Shown: piece after piece, positions 54,690 to 64,000 of the stretch
Numbering within the stretch: the stretch's first letter is position 1
How the letters are laid out: each line of letters begins with the position of its first letter
Assembly (NCBI GenBank): GCA_029891345.1
Contig: CM057009.1
Location: 207,329,209 to 207,393,208 of the forward strand
Source: Dryococelus australis
Taxonomy: Eukaryota; Arthropoda; Insecta; Phasmatodea; Phasmatidae
DNA length: 64,000 nucleotides
Reading direction: 5' to 3'
Notes under the pieces: model-generated
What the model saw: the letters and a program-made list of their open reading frames with translations, nothing else
Database searches by the model: none
What the model was told of the DNA's origin: nothing
Position numbers and translations under genes: made by a program

Positions 54690-56101
54690 AGTCATCGCCA
54701 CCTTGGTACATTGCAGAAAAAATTGACAATCGAGGGCAGAGGAATGAGTATCCTAAAGGACAGAGTAGCATGCTTTGGCGAGAGATGGGGGAGGTCAAAG
54801 GCCATCTGCATACCTGTATCCAGTCGCCACCATATTCATTGCTCATAGAAGCTTGGACTAGACCGATGTATACCTCAATACCTCCTTCATATACACAGGG
54901 TGGGTAGACAGTTGGCAGCCGATGAGGCCACAATCAGGGTCTACCACAAGTCTGGTCCGGCTACCATCACACACAAGCAGCGGATCATCTGCCTTCATCT
55001 CTAGTGATAGCCTCGATTAAGATTTATAATATACGTGTTTTAATATAAAACTATTTTATCGGGAAACTTTTTTTCATGTGTTAAGTCAATATTGCAAAAC
55101 TTTTTTAGGATTTTCAAATCACGTTTATGAGCTTGGTATATGAAATTTCGTACCATTTTCAACTCGCATTTGTGTTAACAAGTGCGCTCTATTTACCAGA
55201 CTTTATGGACATTAGTAGTACGTCCGTTATTTTTAAAATAATTTTCTCTTTAAGGATGTTTGTGCATTTTTTCCTTTATATATAAAATTATATGAGATTA
55301 AGCTCTATGTTTGGACACAAGTTGATTATTTTGAAACGGATCATTTGGGGTAAGATTTTCTATAGTTAATTACTTTCTTGCAGATCATTAAATATTTTAC
55401 TTATAAGAATATATGTACGCTACTGTGTCTGCGTTAAATTGTAGGTCCTATTCAGACTTTTGCCATAGTTTCAACTCAGCTGGCTTCAAGTCGCCGGCCA
55501 CGCTACACGTATATACGCAGGCACACATAATACGATACTCATTGAGTTACCTCCCAGCCAGACAGATGTCGGCTGCACTCCACTTATATAATCGTGCTTA
55601 TAAGTCTCCGCAAATCATATACTAAAGTCATTCCTTCAGCAACCTTGCAGCCGGACAGGCGTGTTTTGGGAGAGGTGCAATTTTAATATGCATATTAATT
55701 AATTAATTTTTATGTGTGTTTACATTTGTAAAGTTCCTCCTCACCAGTCTCACAGGTAGACTGACGTGTAAGGTATGTGTGTAAAAATCGCCTATCTACT
55801 GTCTACGAGCAATATCCTACTCCAAACCCAAAAAAAATTACACTTAGCCCACTCATGCACTCAACTCAACATCTATATAATGCATTGTAATGCACCACTC
55901 TAGTCAGTTGCCTCCAGAACACCACACCATCAACATCTTACAGATAAATAAATAAAAAATTAACCCTTTCAATAAATTTAACCCTTTCAATTTTTAGCAA
56001 CCCTTTCAATCAATTGAATTAACCCTTTGATATAAAATTAATTACATCAATAAAAAAAGGTGGCATCCCTTTGTATTTACAACCCCGCCACTCCTACTAC
56101 T
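54690..56101. repeat. Right terminal inverted repeat of Polinton B
   Basis: Inverted copy of the left repeat, about 1.4 kb. Matching landmarks reading outward: CGAGGGCAGAGGAATGAGTA (about 54731), GCCTCGATTAAG (about 55012), TGTTAACAAGTGCGCTCTAT (about 55174), AATCGTGCTTATAAG (about 55590), the TTAACCCTTTCAAT block (about 55960), and AACCCCGCCACTCCTACTAC at 56081-56100. 54910-55010 has sequence not found on the left. Confidence 0.9.
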
Positions 56102-56619
56102 CACAGTGCTATTCTAGACATTCCGTACTCTTGTGGTTTCAGAAACATTGTTGACCATCTCCAGCATGTAGTGAACATTGCGAAATAATAGTAAAGCAAT
56201 AATGAGGAAGTGGAGAAAATACAAAAAGAAGTATAGAAAAGAATTTTAAAGGAAATGTAAACAGTTTGTATTATATGACCCAACTGTGTTGACGGTTTTC
56301 TAACCATATGTCTCGAATGCATTGTTGCTTTAGGAAAAGTGTTTTATTTTTAAATAAAACCCAGACTTTAAAATTTATTTTGTCGTTAGGAAACTGATTA
56401 AAACTAATTTTCAATATAATAAGTTTAATAAATAAATAGTACTCAACACTGAAATTTTTTTGATATATTTAATGAACAAACTAGGCGAGTTTATTTGTCT
56501 TACCCAAATATATAGGTACTATTATTAATGTCGGGAGTAGTAGGGAAATGGCGAGTCTGGCACAAGGTATTGGGGCGTAGGAGCGCAGGAGTCAGCTGCC
56601 ACCATTTTGTTACATCACC
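56102..56619. other. Unassigned AT-rich flank
   Basis: I see no gene. The minus-strand frame at 56101-56322 has no motif. Confidence 0.4.
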
Positions 56620-56850
56620 ATACGCCATCTTTTTTCCCTCAAAATTTCCCTTAAAATAGACCAGAATACCCTACAAATTTCCCTTTTTTTCCTGGAGCAG
56701 GCAAGATCAATTAGTGACCCCAGGGTCAGGGATCAACGACCCAGATGACAGGGATCAGTGACCCAGGTTACAGGAATCAGTGACCCGGGTCAGAAAGGAG
56801 ATAAGGATCAGTGACCCAGGGTGAGAAGGAGACAGGGGTCAGGAGAGCAG
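56620..56850. repeat. Element end like the large hairpin, plus GGATCAGTGACCCAGG minisatellite
   Basis: CGCCATCTTTTTTCCCTCAA at about 56624 and the following C- and T-rich sequence resemble the ends of the foldback element (31067 and 36996). From 56713 to 56840 the word GGATCAGTGACCCAGG and its variants repeat about five times at 24-40 bp steps. Confidence 0.6.
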
Positions 56851-57339
56851 GACCTATGACCTTTGATCCAAAAATCCAAATCAATCAAAAAATTCTGAAA
56901 ATTTCACAAAAAATCACAAGAAATTTATTATTAAGAATTAGTTCGGAAATATTATTAAAATTTAATTAAAACATCGAACTTTAACCTTGAAAAACCAAAA
57001 TTAATCAATTAAACAAACACAAAAAAAAAACAATCGATTAGAAAATTATTTTAAAAAAAATATTATTAAAAATTTAATTTTAAAAAATTGTTTAGAAATT
57101 ATTTTTATCAAATTTTACATTAAAAATTTTAAAAATAAAGTCTTTAACCCCAATGGCCATTTTCCTCCTTTTCTCTAAAACATTTCTCTGAAAGAATTTA
57201 TAAATAATTGAATTTAAAGAATTACATTTCCTGAGGTCTCCCCCCGCACTGCCAATATTACTCACCTCTGTTCGAATCCAGCACACGACTGACTCCCTCA
57301 CACTCACTCCCCTCGCCTATACTCATTCTGCCATCTTGA
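56851..57339. other. AT-rich stretch with A and T homopolymers
   Basis: I see no gene. Long A runs occur (57025-57060). Confidence 0.4.
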
Positions 57340-57480
57340 TTTTTTCGTTCGCCATTTGCTTGCAAGCTACTGGAGGCAGCCATCTTTGTTTATATGTTAC
57401 TGATGGCTGCCATATTTGTTTTTTCGTTCGTCATTTGTTCATACATTACTGGAGGCCACCATATTGGTAAGCGACCACCA
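57340..57480. repeat. Repeated GCCATCTTTGTT/TACTGGAGGC words
   Basis: Three diverged units with a TTACTGGAGGCAGCCAT-like core. This is the inverted counterpart of the ATGGCGGCCTCCAGTAAC words at 19770-19820. Confidence 0.6.
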
Positions 57481-59232
57481 TCTTGGTAGGCCTCTCCCAT
57501 CACTCCACCACTCAATGGGTCAGTCTTGTGAGGGAGTCAGTCCGACAATAGGAGTCAGTTGTCTACCTTAAGTGTGACCATGACTTAAAGGTGAGCGAAG
57601 AACTTGTCTGGAAGAAACTGTTGAAGATATAACTGCATGGTAATGTGATCAAGTAACTAGCATCTAAAGCCTGCCTACCTGCCTGTGTGTGATGTCTCAA
57701 TGCTCGCATGTGATTGGTTAGCTGCAATCATGTGGTAACTTGGTGATTGGCTGGTCGGTGTCTGCACAATTGATTAATGATGCAGTACGATTGGTTCAAA
57801 GTCAATATGATCGAATAGGGCTTGCACACTTGTATATCATAATCAGTAGGGAGGTTATCTGAGAGGTTTAGTTTGACAGCAGCTGAGTGGAAGGTGGATT
57901 GTCTCGACTAGCTTCTGCCTCATCCCATAGAATTTTTCTCGAATTTTTGGTTTAAGGTCATTCAAGGTCATGGGGTTAAGGTCAAAGTAGTCTACATCTA
58001 ATATGGTGGTTGTAGTCTGTAATGTATTATGATAGCTTAATGTTATGCATTTTTCTCGAGTTTTGGTTTTAAAGGTCATTCAAGGCCATGGGCTAGTCCC
58101 GATATGTTGCAGCTTGTGCACCAGACATATAACCACTGCATGGTGGCTCACACGGCATGTAAATGCACAGATACTCGAAACCGGAGTTAGTTTTGTTCGA
58201 CCACACTACAACAATTTACAAAGGAGTCATTTAACTGCAATATGACAAACAAATTAATCAGGGTGTCAGTTGGTGCATCTTGAACCAGGCTGCTTACTTC
58301 TCAGGCAATCATTACTCTGCTGTCTGCATCAATGGTCGGGATACTACCAAGCTGACCTTTTTTATTGCTTCAAGCACAGGGTTACAAAGTTCTAAGCTAT
58401 TGGAGGGTACAACCTGTGTCATTTTGTGTGGTAGATGTGGGCCTGTATGCTTAAAAGCAAACGGTTTCTAATTTATAATTGCATAACACAGTCGAAAAAT
58501 TTAGGGCGTCTACTACCCTTATTTCGTATATGTTTCCTATTGCTGGTCATAATGTTTCAGCCTAGCCTAGGGCACAGGAAATTAATTTCGTAATATTGGT
58601 GCATGTGCGCAGAAACATCTAGATTATGTTGAAGTGATAGTGGATGTGTGGTCAGACCAGTCAACAGAAGTGTTGCTTCGGCCTCGAGGGCCGAGAGAGG
58701 CATGCGAGGTCAGCATAGGACTAGAACACTGTCATGTAGTATCTGGTAAATGTAAGATTAAGTCGACCTGCGCAAGTTTAAGGTGTTTAGATAATTTTGT
58801 AAGGGCTGCCAAATGGCACTCAGGCTAAGTGATACTCATAGTTATTGAATTCTGGATAAAGTAAACTCGACTGTTTATGTTTTGCACAGTAAAATCATAA
58901 GTCACGAGGCTTAAAAATCTGGTAATTCTTAATGAGATGATACTAGTCAGTATGTAATTTAAAACCTCACACAAAATTAAATAGGAATTTGCATTGAAGT
59001 TGAGTAGTGAACATCATTTTATGGTATTAGAACCCTCCTAAGTATAATGGTTTAAAGTGTAAACTGGTTAAATTAGACTAAGCAACTCCCATGAAAACCT
59101 CGTGCAGGAAAGTGAATGAGATATGAATTTGCCAAGCGAGTGCTAACAGGAGCTAAATTCCAGCCACATATATGTACGATGTTGGTTTCAGATATGGAAA
59201 TGATTAGGGGGAGAGCAGCCTTACATGGCCAA
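57481..59232. other. Unassigned stretch with one direct repeat
   Basis: A direct repeat is present: ATTTTTCTCGAATTTTTGG with AAGGTCATTCAAGGTCATGG at about 57931-57974, again at about 58048-58092. I see no gene. Frames at 58045-58245, 58280-58471 and 58634-58828 have no motifs. Confidence 0.5.
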
Positions 59233-59409
59233 CAGTAGAACCCTGTTATAAAATTTCTCAGTGCCCCCAAAGACATGTCATCGTTATAAAAAGAAAAAAC
59301 TTTATAATATGGGAATTTTGTATTGAAACACATGATTGTGGACCAAGAGAAAGCAGCTTATTAAGCAGGAAAATTGTATAAGCGGGGATGTTATAACAGG
59401 GTTCCACTG
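59233..59409. mobile_element. MITE of the Tc1/pogo (Tigger-like) type
   Basis: A 177-bp unit with ends CAGTAGAACCCTGTTATAA (left) and, read inward from the right, CAGTGGAACCCTGTTATAA: 18 of 19 match. CAGTRGAACC...TTATAA termini are typical of pogo/Tigger-like elements. The interior is non-coding. A flanking TA duplication is not evident. Confidence 0.8.
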
Positions 59410-60504
59410 TTTATAGTTTGGCAGAGTTTGCTGGGTATCCAATTCTCTAGAACTTTAAATGTTCTGCACATAGTTTTATCATAGGAAATGTACGAGTGTA
59501 TGTGTTTTGCAATTAGCATATAGATAGTGTCATTGTAAGTAGGCGTTGCACTCTGCCAGCTGGCGACGTGAACCAGTAACAGAGATGTTACAGTGTGCTT
59601 GTGTGGAGGTTCTACTGCCTCGCAAGTGTTTTCAGAACTAGTTATGGTTTTTGAGAAGCGCATCGAGATAGCAGACCTGAGAGCCATAACCCACTGCCTG
59701 ATAATCGACAGATCTGTGGGGCACAGTTGTTTAACCCCACTTTCGTTTCAGATTTATGTAGGCACTTCTAAAGAAATTATTCTTTTTGTTTGTGCGGGAC
59801 CTCTGGTTAAATAAAGAATTTTGTGTTTTATAGGTGCAGAGGTCCAGCTGTTTTGTTCATTTTAACATGTTGTGGAAGTGAATTAAGATTACAATAATTT
59901 GCGAAATAGTAAGAATTTGCACTGCCCACTAGGAAACGAAAAGAAAATGGAAATGTGTGTTATGTTATAAAGGAATAATGCAATTCGAGGGTAAATAAAA
60001 TATGGCTCAGTGTATCTGAGAATTCCACTAGAAAAAATTAAGAAATAGGCATACACAGTTAGGAACCTGGTGTAAGAGGTGCACTTGTGAAAGGCTCGTA
60101 TGGGTAGCAATGTAGACAGGGGCCCATAGGTTTAATTCCCAAAGATAAATGGGGGAATAAAAAATGTTATTGAAAGAGTGAATAGCGAATTCGCGATATA
60201 GACAGTTGGCATGTGGATGGTATAAAAGAAATGTAACTGTAGAGAATTTTTATCGAGTAAGCTACGAAGAATTTATTTGTTTCTGTGATGAGCTTTTGTA
60301 AGTCTGATTTTAAATGCACTTTTGTTCAAGTACTGTTGAAGGAGGGGAATGAAAACAGATATCAGCATGAGAGAAGAATGTCAAAAGCCTGGATGTGTTT
60401 GTCTATGGCATAGCGAAGCAGCTCCGAAAGACATTACTTCCTTGCAATCAATCATGATAAAATACTGATGAGACAGGGGGTCATTGGCGTGAGAGCAACC
60501 GTTA
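59410..60504. other. Unassigned stretch
   Basis: I see no gene. Short frames (59593-59814, 59889-60110) lack motifs. Confidence 0.45.
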
Positions 60505-60844
60505 CCCAGCAATCACAGAAAATATGGGCCAGAATCAGGCCTGTAAAAGCTAGCCGACAAACTCCGGCCAACCAATACCGGCCCGTTGCTTTATGCCGGA
60601 AGCAGCCCGATGAAAATATGGCCTGGTAGCTGACTGTTGGCCAACAGTGTAAAATATACACCGTACTGCTACCGGTAAGATACACAATGTATTCTGGCCC
60701 AACATTCACGAAAAGTATGGGCCAGAATCGGGACACGTAAAACCTAGTCGACAAACTCTGGCCAGGCGATAATGGCCTGCTGTCTTATGCCGGAAGTGGC
60801 CTGATGGCTATACAGACTGACGGCTAACTGTTGGCCGACAGCGT

Positions 60845-61187
60845 CGGGCCTGCGACAGCTGGATGTTGTTATGATGCCAGGCCTGCGATGGGTGGATGTT
60901 GCTATGCTGACAGGCTGGATGTCATTACGATGCCGGGCCTGCAACAGCTGGATGTCGCTACGATGCAGGGCCTGCAATGGCGGGGTGTCGTTACAATACC
61001 GGGCCTGTGATGGCTGGATGCAGTTACGATACCAGGCCTGTGACAGCTGGATGTCGTTACGATGCCGGGCCTGCGAAGGCTGGATGTCGTAATGATGTCA
61101 GGCCGGCGACTGCTGGATATCGTTACAATGCCGGGCCTGCGGTGGTTGGATGTCGTTGTGATGCCGGGCCTGGAGTGGCATGATGTC
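60845..61187. repeat. 33-bp minisatellite, about ten units
   Basis: Units run GGGCCTGCGACAGCTGGATG then TCGTTACGATGCC, 33 bp, with point changes and a few short indels. Because 33 is a multiple of three, all frames stay open and mimic an 11-residue repeat protein (plus-strand 60871-61092, minus-strand 60902-61276). I regard those frames as artefacts. Confidence 0.92.
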
Positions 61188-61321
61188 GAGAAATAAGCAG
61201 TATACCGATGGAAAAAAACCTTAATTTTTCGATAAAAAATTTTTGTAATTTTCATTTCCTCTTTACATATATTCATTACATTTACTTCTCAACACATTAT
61301 ACAATATGGAAATCTTTTATT

Positions 61322-61395
61322 TGCCGAGTGTGGGATTCGAACATAAGAACCCTGAGATGGCAGTCCAGCATGCTAACTTGTACATCACGGAGTAA
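61322..61395 (-). repeat. tRNA-like SINE head, minus strand
   Basis: On the minus strand a TTAGCATGCTGGACTGCC segment is followed by a B box, GTTCGAATCCC (61331-61342 region), at tRNA spacing. The stems are poor. It is nested within the CCCAGCAA-ended transposon. Confidence 0.55.
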
Positions 61396-62119
61396 GGTGC
61401 TGATAAACTCCAGTAATTAAAAATATATCATGAAAAAAATTATTACAAAGGAATATATAAATTCCATTACAACATAACCAATCATTTTTAAACAATGATT
61501 ATTTAAAAACTATTTATTCAGAAGCTCGCAAACATAATAGTTTTTGTTAGTTTTTAATGTACATGTCGGATAGCTGTACAAATTAAAACAACATTCAAAG
61601 CAAACAAATGCCATGGACTACTACATGACACATTTATAATCACGAAAAATCATGCTAATGGTTAACATATGGTCTCAAATAATACTCCATGCCATTAAGA
61701 GCTAGCTAACATCTTGTCTATTCAAAACACTTTCCAAAAGTTGTCGGCAAAAATTTATTATATTTATATCTTTATTGTGATAAAGAGTCTCATCTCGAAA
61801 ATGTTGCCAGGCTGGAATAAATAAAATAATAGCAAGCTTACCGAAAATACAAAGATGCCGTATGGGAATTGGCCCAGAAACATTTTTAAGATGCTTGTAA
61901 CATGTTTCCTCTGCGATATCATGCCGACACCTTTTCAGTGATATCCATCTGTTATCCTAAAAAATACAGCGGGCCATTGTCTTTTTTCTAACGGCTTGTG
62001 ATCTGTCTCACAAAAGACATCACACTGTTGTCAGATGGCTATCTTTTGGCACTGAAACGATAGTTGCCGACAGTACAGGTATCGGGCCGACAATTTGTCG
62101 ACAGGTTGTGTTTGCTGGG

Positions 62120-62551
62120 CAGTCAGGACCTGATGTACAACAAAAGTTTAGTGTAAATGTTTAGAGGAACTTTTGGCGCTTAGGAGAATTTGTGAAAATG
62201 TTTTGTTTTTTTATATGTGGGCAGTGTTCGTTTATCTTTGTGTTTGTACTCCTGAATGTTTTTAGGTGTGAAGTTTTATTAAGGTTTGAGGTGGAAATAG
62301 CCAACTAGAGCTTACTTGGCCCACCCAGAAAGGTGACCAGCGTGTGCTTAGTTCGCCGCACACCCCTTCATTGCATTGAAGGAGGGAGGACTGACTCTCT
62401 GGAGAGTGGCATAGGAGCCGATGGAGCACCTTTCTCACATAATAAGAACGGGGTGGTGTTGTTCTGTCCGGAGCATGGCAGATGGGATGCGATGCCCACC
62501 TAGTGTCAGTTCCAGGTAAACATGGTAGAGTTTGACTGGCTCAGGAGTGTG
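62120..62551. other. Unassigned stretch
   Basis: No gene seen. 62330-62530 is GC-richer and non-coding in appearance. Confidence 0.4.
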
Positions 62552-62796
62552 TTTAGGCCGCTGGTACTAGGATTTTGCTGGTCGAACCTCTAGACATCCC
62601 CAGAGCAAGAGGCAGCCTCAGACTACAGGGCCTATCTACTGATGGAATGGTGGTTTGTGCATTTTTCTTTCCAGTATTTAGAATGGCTCAGAAGTTGTTT
62701 AAGTTTCTGGTACTTGGATGAGCTGAGCGAACCCATGGAGATTTACAAAGCGAGAGGCGTCCTGGACTACAGGACTTATCAACTGCTGAGATGTTA
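62552..62796. repeat. Diverged tandem repeat, about 146-bp period, two units
   Basis: Starts TTTAGGCCGCTGGTACTAGG at 62552 and TTTAAGTTTCTGGTACTTGG at 62698. Both continue with CGAACC, a GCRAGAGGC word and GACTACAGGRCTTATC-like sequence. Confidence 0.65.
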
Positions 62797-64000
62797 AATC
62801 GTTTTTCTTTGGCAGTATGAAAATCGTTAGTTTCTTTGTTTGACTGTTTTGGTTTAGTTGGCATTCCTGACAGGTATAGTGCCCTCGAAGTGTATGTATT
62901 TGCTTATGAGTGTTGCAGGGTTCTGGTGATTAAGATGACAAAGAAAGAGAGACACACTTGTGCGGCCCAAATTGTTTTATTTTTGCTGAGGAGCTCCGAG
63001 TATATTTAATTTGTCAAATTCCCACTTGAATAAAAGAGAAATTTTGGTTATGATACACAGGTGTGTTTAGAGGGAAAATGTGTGTTTATAAACGTTTTTG
63101 TTTCATATGATAATAAAAATATTTTCTGTTTATAAGTGAAGAAAGTTAGAAACCTTCAATGTTTGTAAATAGAAAGAAAATGCTAACTTTAACTGTAGGG
63201 TGATAGTGAAAAAGAAATAGTGTCTTGTTTTTTTGTAAGTCGTGTGTGCATGTGTGTGTTTTGTAAGACTTAGCAGCTGGTTCTTGCAAAGTAATAACTG
63301 ATCTGGTTGGCCAAGTAATTTATTGGGAGTTGTTAACTGAGACTAAACTAAGTTTCTCTTCGGGGTAAAATTTAATGAGTTATGTGAAAGTTGATCTACC
63401 CATTTGTCATTGAAAGATGATGATGGATGTGGGTAAGTAGTTTGTATCTCCTCTTCCCCTCCGCAAAGATTGATGTTCAGTGTCGCACATATTGGGAAAC
63501 TGCACAGAGTTATTTTTAATGTTCGGACTTGTGAACTTTATTTGGGAACTGTTTGGTGAAACGACGAGGAATGATCGTACATGTCTTCTGGACCCTTTAT
63601 AATAAAAAACCGGACTTCGCTATTTGGAGACAGTTTTCGTATTTGAAGTGCGCTACCCCAGGGGTATGGTGAAGTGAGGAACTGGAAATTTATTTGGTAG
63701 ACTCTGGAAAGGGGAGCCTAGGAAGATACTATGAGTGGGCGGTAGGATGAGTATCCCCCTTTTTTTGTTCCAGATCGCTGCTGCAGAAGAAGGGAGGCAT
63801 GTCTGGAAGGAGGACGTATGTATGGGAATCATTGTCTGGTAAGACCCTCCTTTGCAGCACACAAGCAGTTCCTGTCGGCTAGGCTGGGCCTAGTGTACGT
63901 CACTTCGCAGATGTATGGGCGATGGGGGTCTCGGTCAGATATGGGAGGGGAGGGTAGCAAGTGGAAGTTGTCAGACCAGAGGTCGCCGTGGTATCGAGCA
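62797..64000. other. Unassigned stretch to the window end
   Basis: I see no gene or named repeat. A TG-rich patch lies at 63242-63262. The minus-strand frame at 63653-63862 has no motif. Confidence 0.4.

Larger units (their letters stand above)
39577..56101. mobile_element. Polinton/Maverick element B, near full length, polymerase core missing
   Basis: A 16,525 bp element bounded by long terminal inverted repeats whose ends start AGTATTAGGGACGGCGGGG on the left and, read inward from the right, AGTAGTAGGAGTGGCGGGG. Polintons characteristically begin 5'-AG, carry TIRs of hundreds of bp and measure 15-20 kb. Integrase, coiled-coil ORF and packaging ATPase are on the minus strand; PLA2-like protein, protease, minor capsid, small basic ORF, major capsid and further ORFs are on the plus strand. 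The polymerase-side protein begins at 51683 but stops near 52590, with no polymerase B motif before the right TIR. Flanking CACTGC (39571-39576) and CAGTGC (56104-56109) could be a worn 6-bp target duplication only if the right end is at 56103. Confidence 0.9.
60505..62119. mobile_element. Non-autonomous DNA transposon with CCCAGCAA ends, 1.6 kb
   Basis: The left end reads CCCAGCAATCACA, and the right end read inward CCCAGCAAACACA (12 of 13). Subterminal GGCCGACA/TGTCGGCC-type words recur near both ends. The interior holds a direct repeat (about 60525-60655 and 60716-60840), a 33-bp minisatellite and a tRNA-like segment, but no transposase. No target duplication was recognised, so the superfamily is open. 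Confidence 0.6.

Noticed and set aside
60871-61276. Apparent 11-residue repeat protein (both strands)
   Set aside because: The 33-bp unit keeps every frame open; there is no start context or conserved flanking domain.

Overview
This is a eukaryotic, AT-rich window made almost entirely of decayed mobile DNA and repeats. I see no intact host gene, rRNA, CRISPR array or bacterial-style operon. An arthropod, probably an insect, fits best. TTAGG-type runs occur near 18.4-18.7 kb, the virus-like protein families are those I know from arthropod Maverick/Polinton elements, and tRNA-derived SINE heads and Tc1, Ty3/gypsy and MITE remnants are present. The species cannot be fixed from the sequence.

The main content is Polinton/Maverick (adintovirus-like) DNA in three places. 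Element B (39577-56101, about 16.5 kb) is close to full length. It has terminal inverted repeats of about 1.4-1.8 kb, both starting 5'-AGTA. Inside, in order, lie an integrase with a chromodomain-like tail (-), a coiled-coil ORF (-), a packaging ATPase (-), a phospholipase A2-like protein (+), a cysteine protease (+), a minor capsid (penton-like) protein (+), a small basic ORF overlapping the major capsid start (+), the double jelly-roll major capsid protein (+), an unnamed arthropod-Polinton ORF (+), and the zinc-finger N-terminal part of the polymerase-side protein (+). The polymerase B core is missing. Element A (about 9.28-14.83 kb) repeats the same order from the coiled-coil/ATPase through the downstream ORFs, but is shorter and broken by stops and frameshifts. 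Fragment C (21.2-22.1 kb, minus) is the polymerase-side N-terminal protein alone. In a living element the ATPase would package DNA into a shell of the two capsid proteins matured by the protease, and the integrase would insert it. All genes here are broken.

Layout by region. 1-5.1 kb: a Ty3/gypsy retrotransposon (gag, protease, RT, RNase H, integrase) split by a 1.2 kb Tc1-like transposon with intact ends. 5.1-9.1 kb: repeats, including a pair of inverted segments. 9.3-14.9 kb: Polinton A. 15-19.5 kb: direct repeats and unrecognised minus-strand coding remnants. 19.5-24.1 kb: a SINE, Polinton fragment C, a tRNA-Leu-like sequence and a zinc-finger remnant. 24.4-29.5 kb: minisatellites and two satellites (115 bp and about 147 bp units). 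22.6-30.8 kb: flanked by an inverted pair of dispersed repeats. 31.07-37.0 kb: a very large hairpin-forming inverted repeat. 39.6-56.1 kb: Polinton B. 56.1-64 kb: minisatellites, a MITE, a 1.6 kb non-autonomous transposon with a 33-bp internal minisatellite, and unassigned sequence.

All calls rest on reading motifs by eye. No database search was run.
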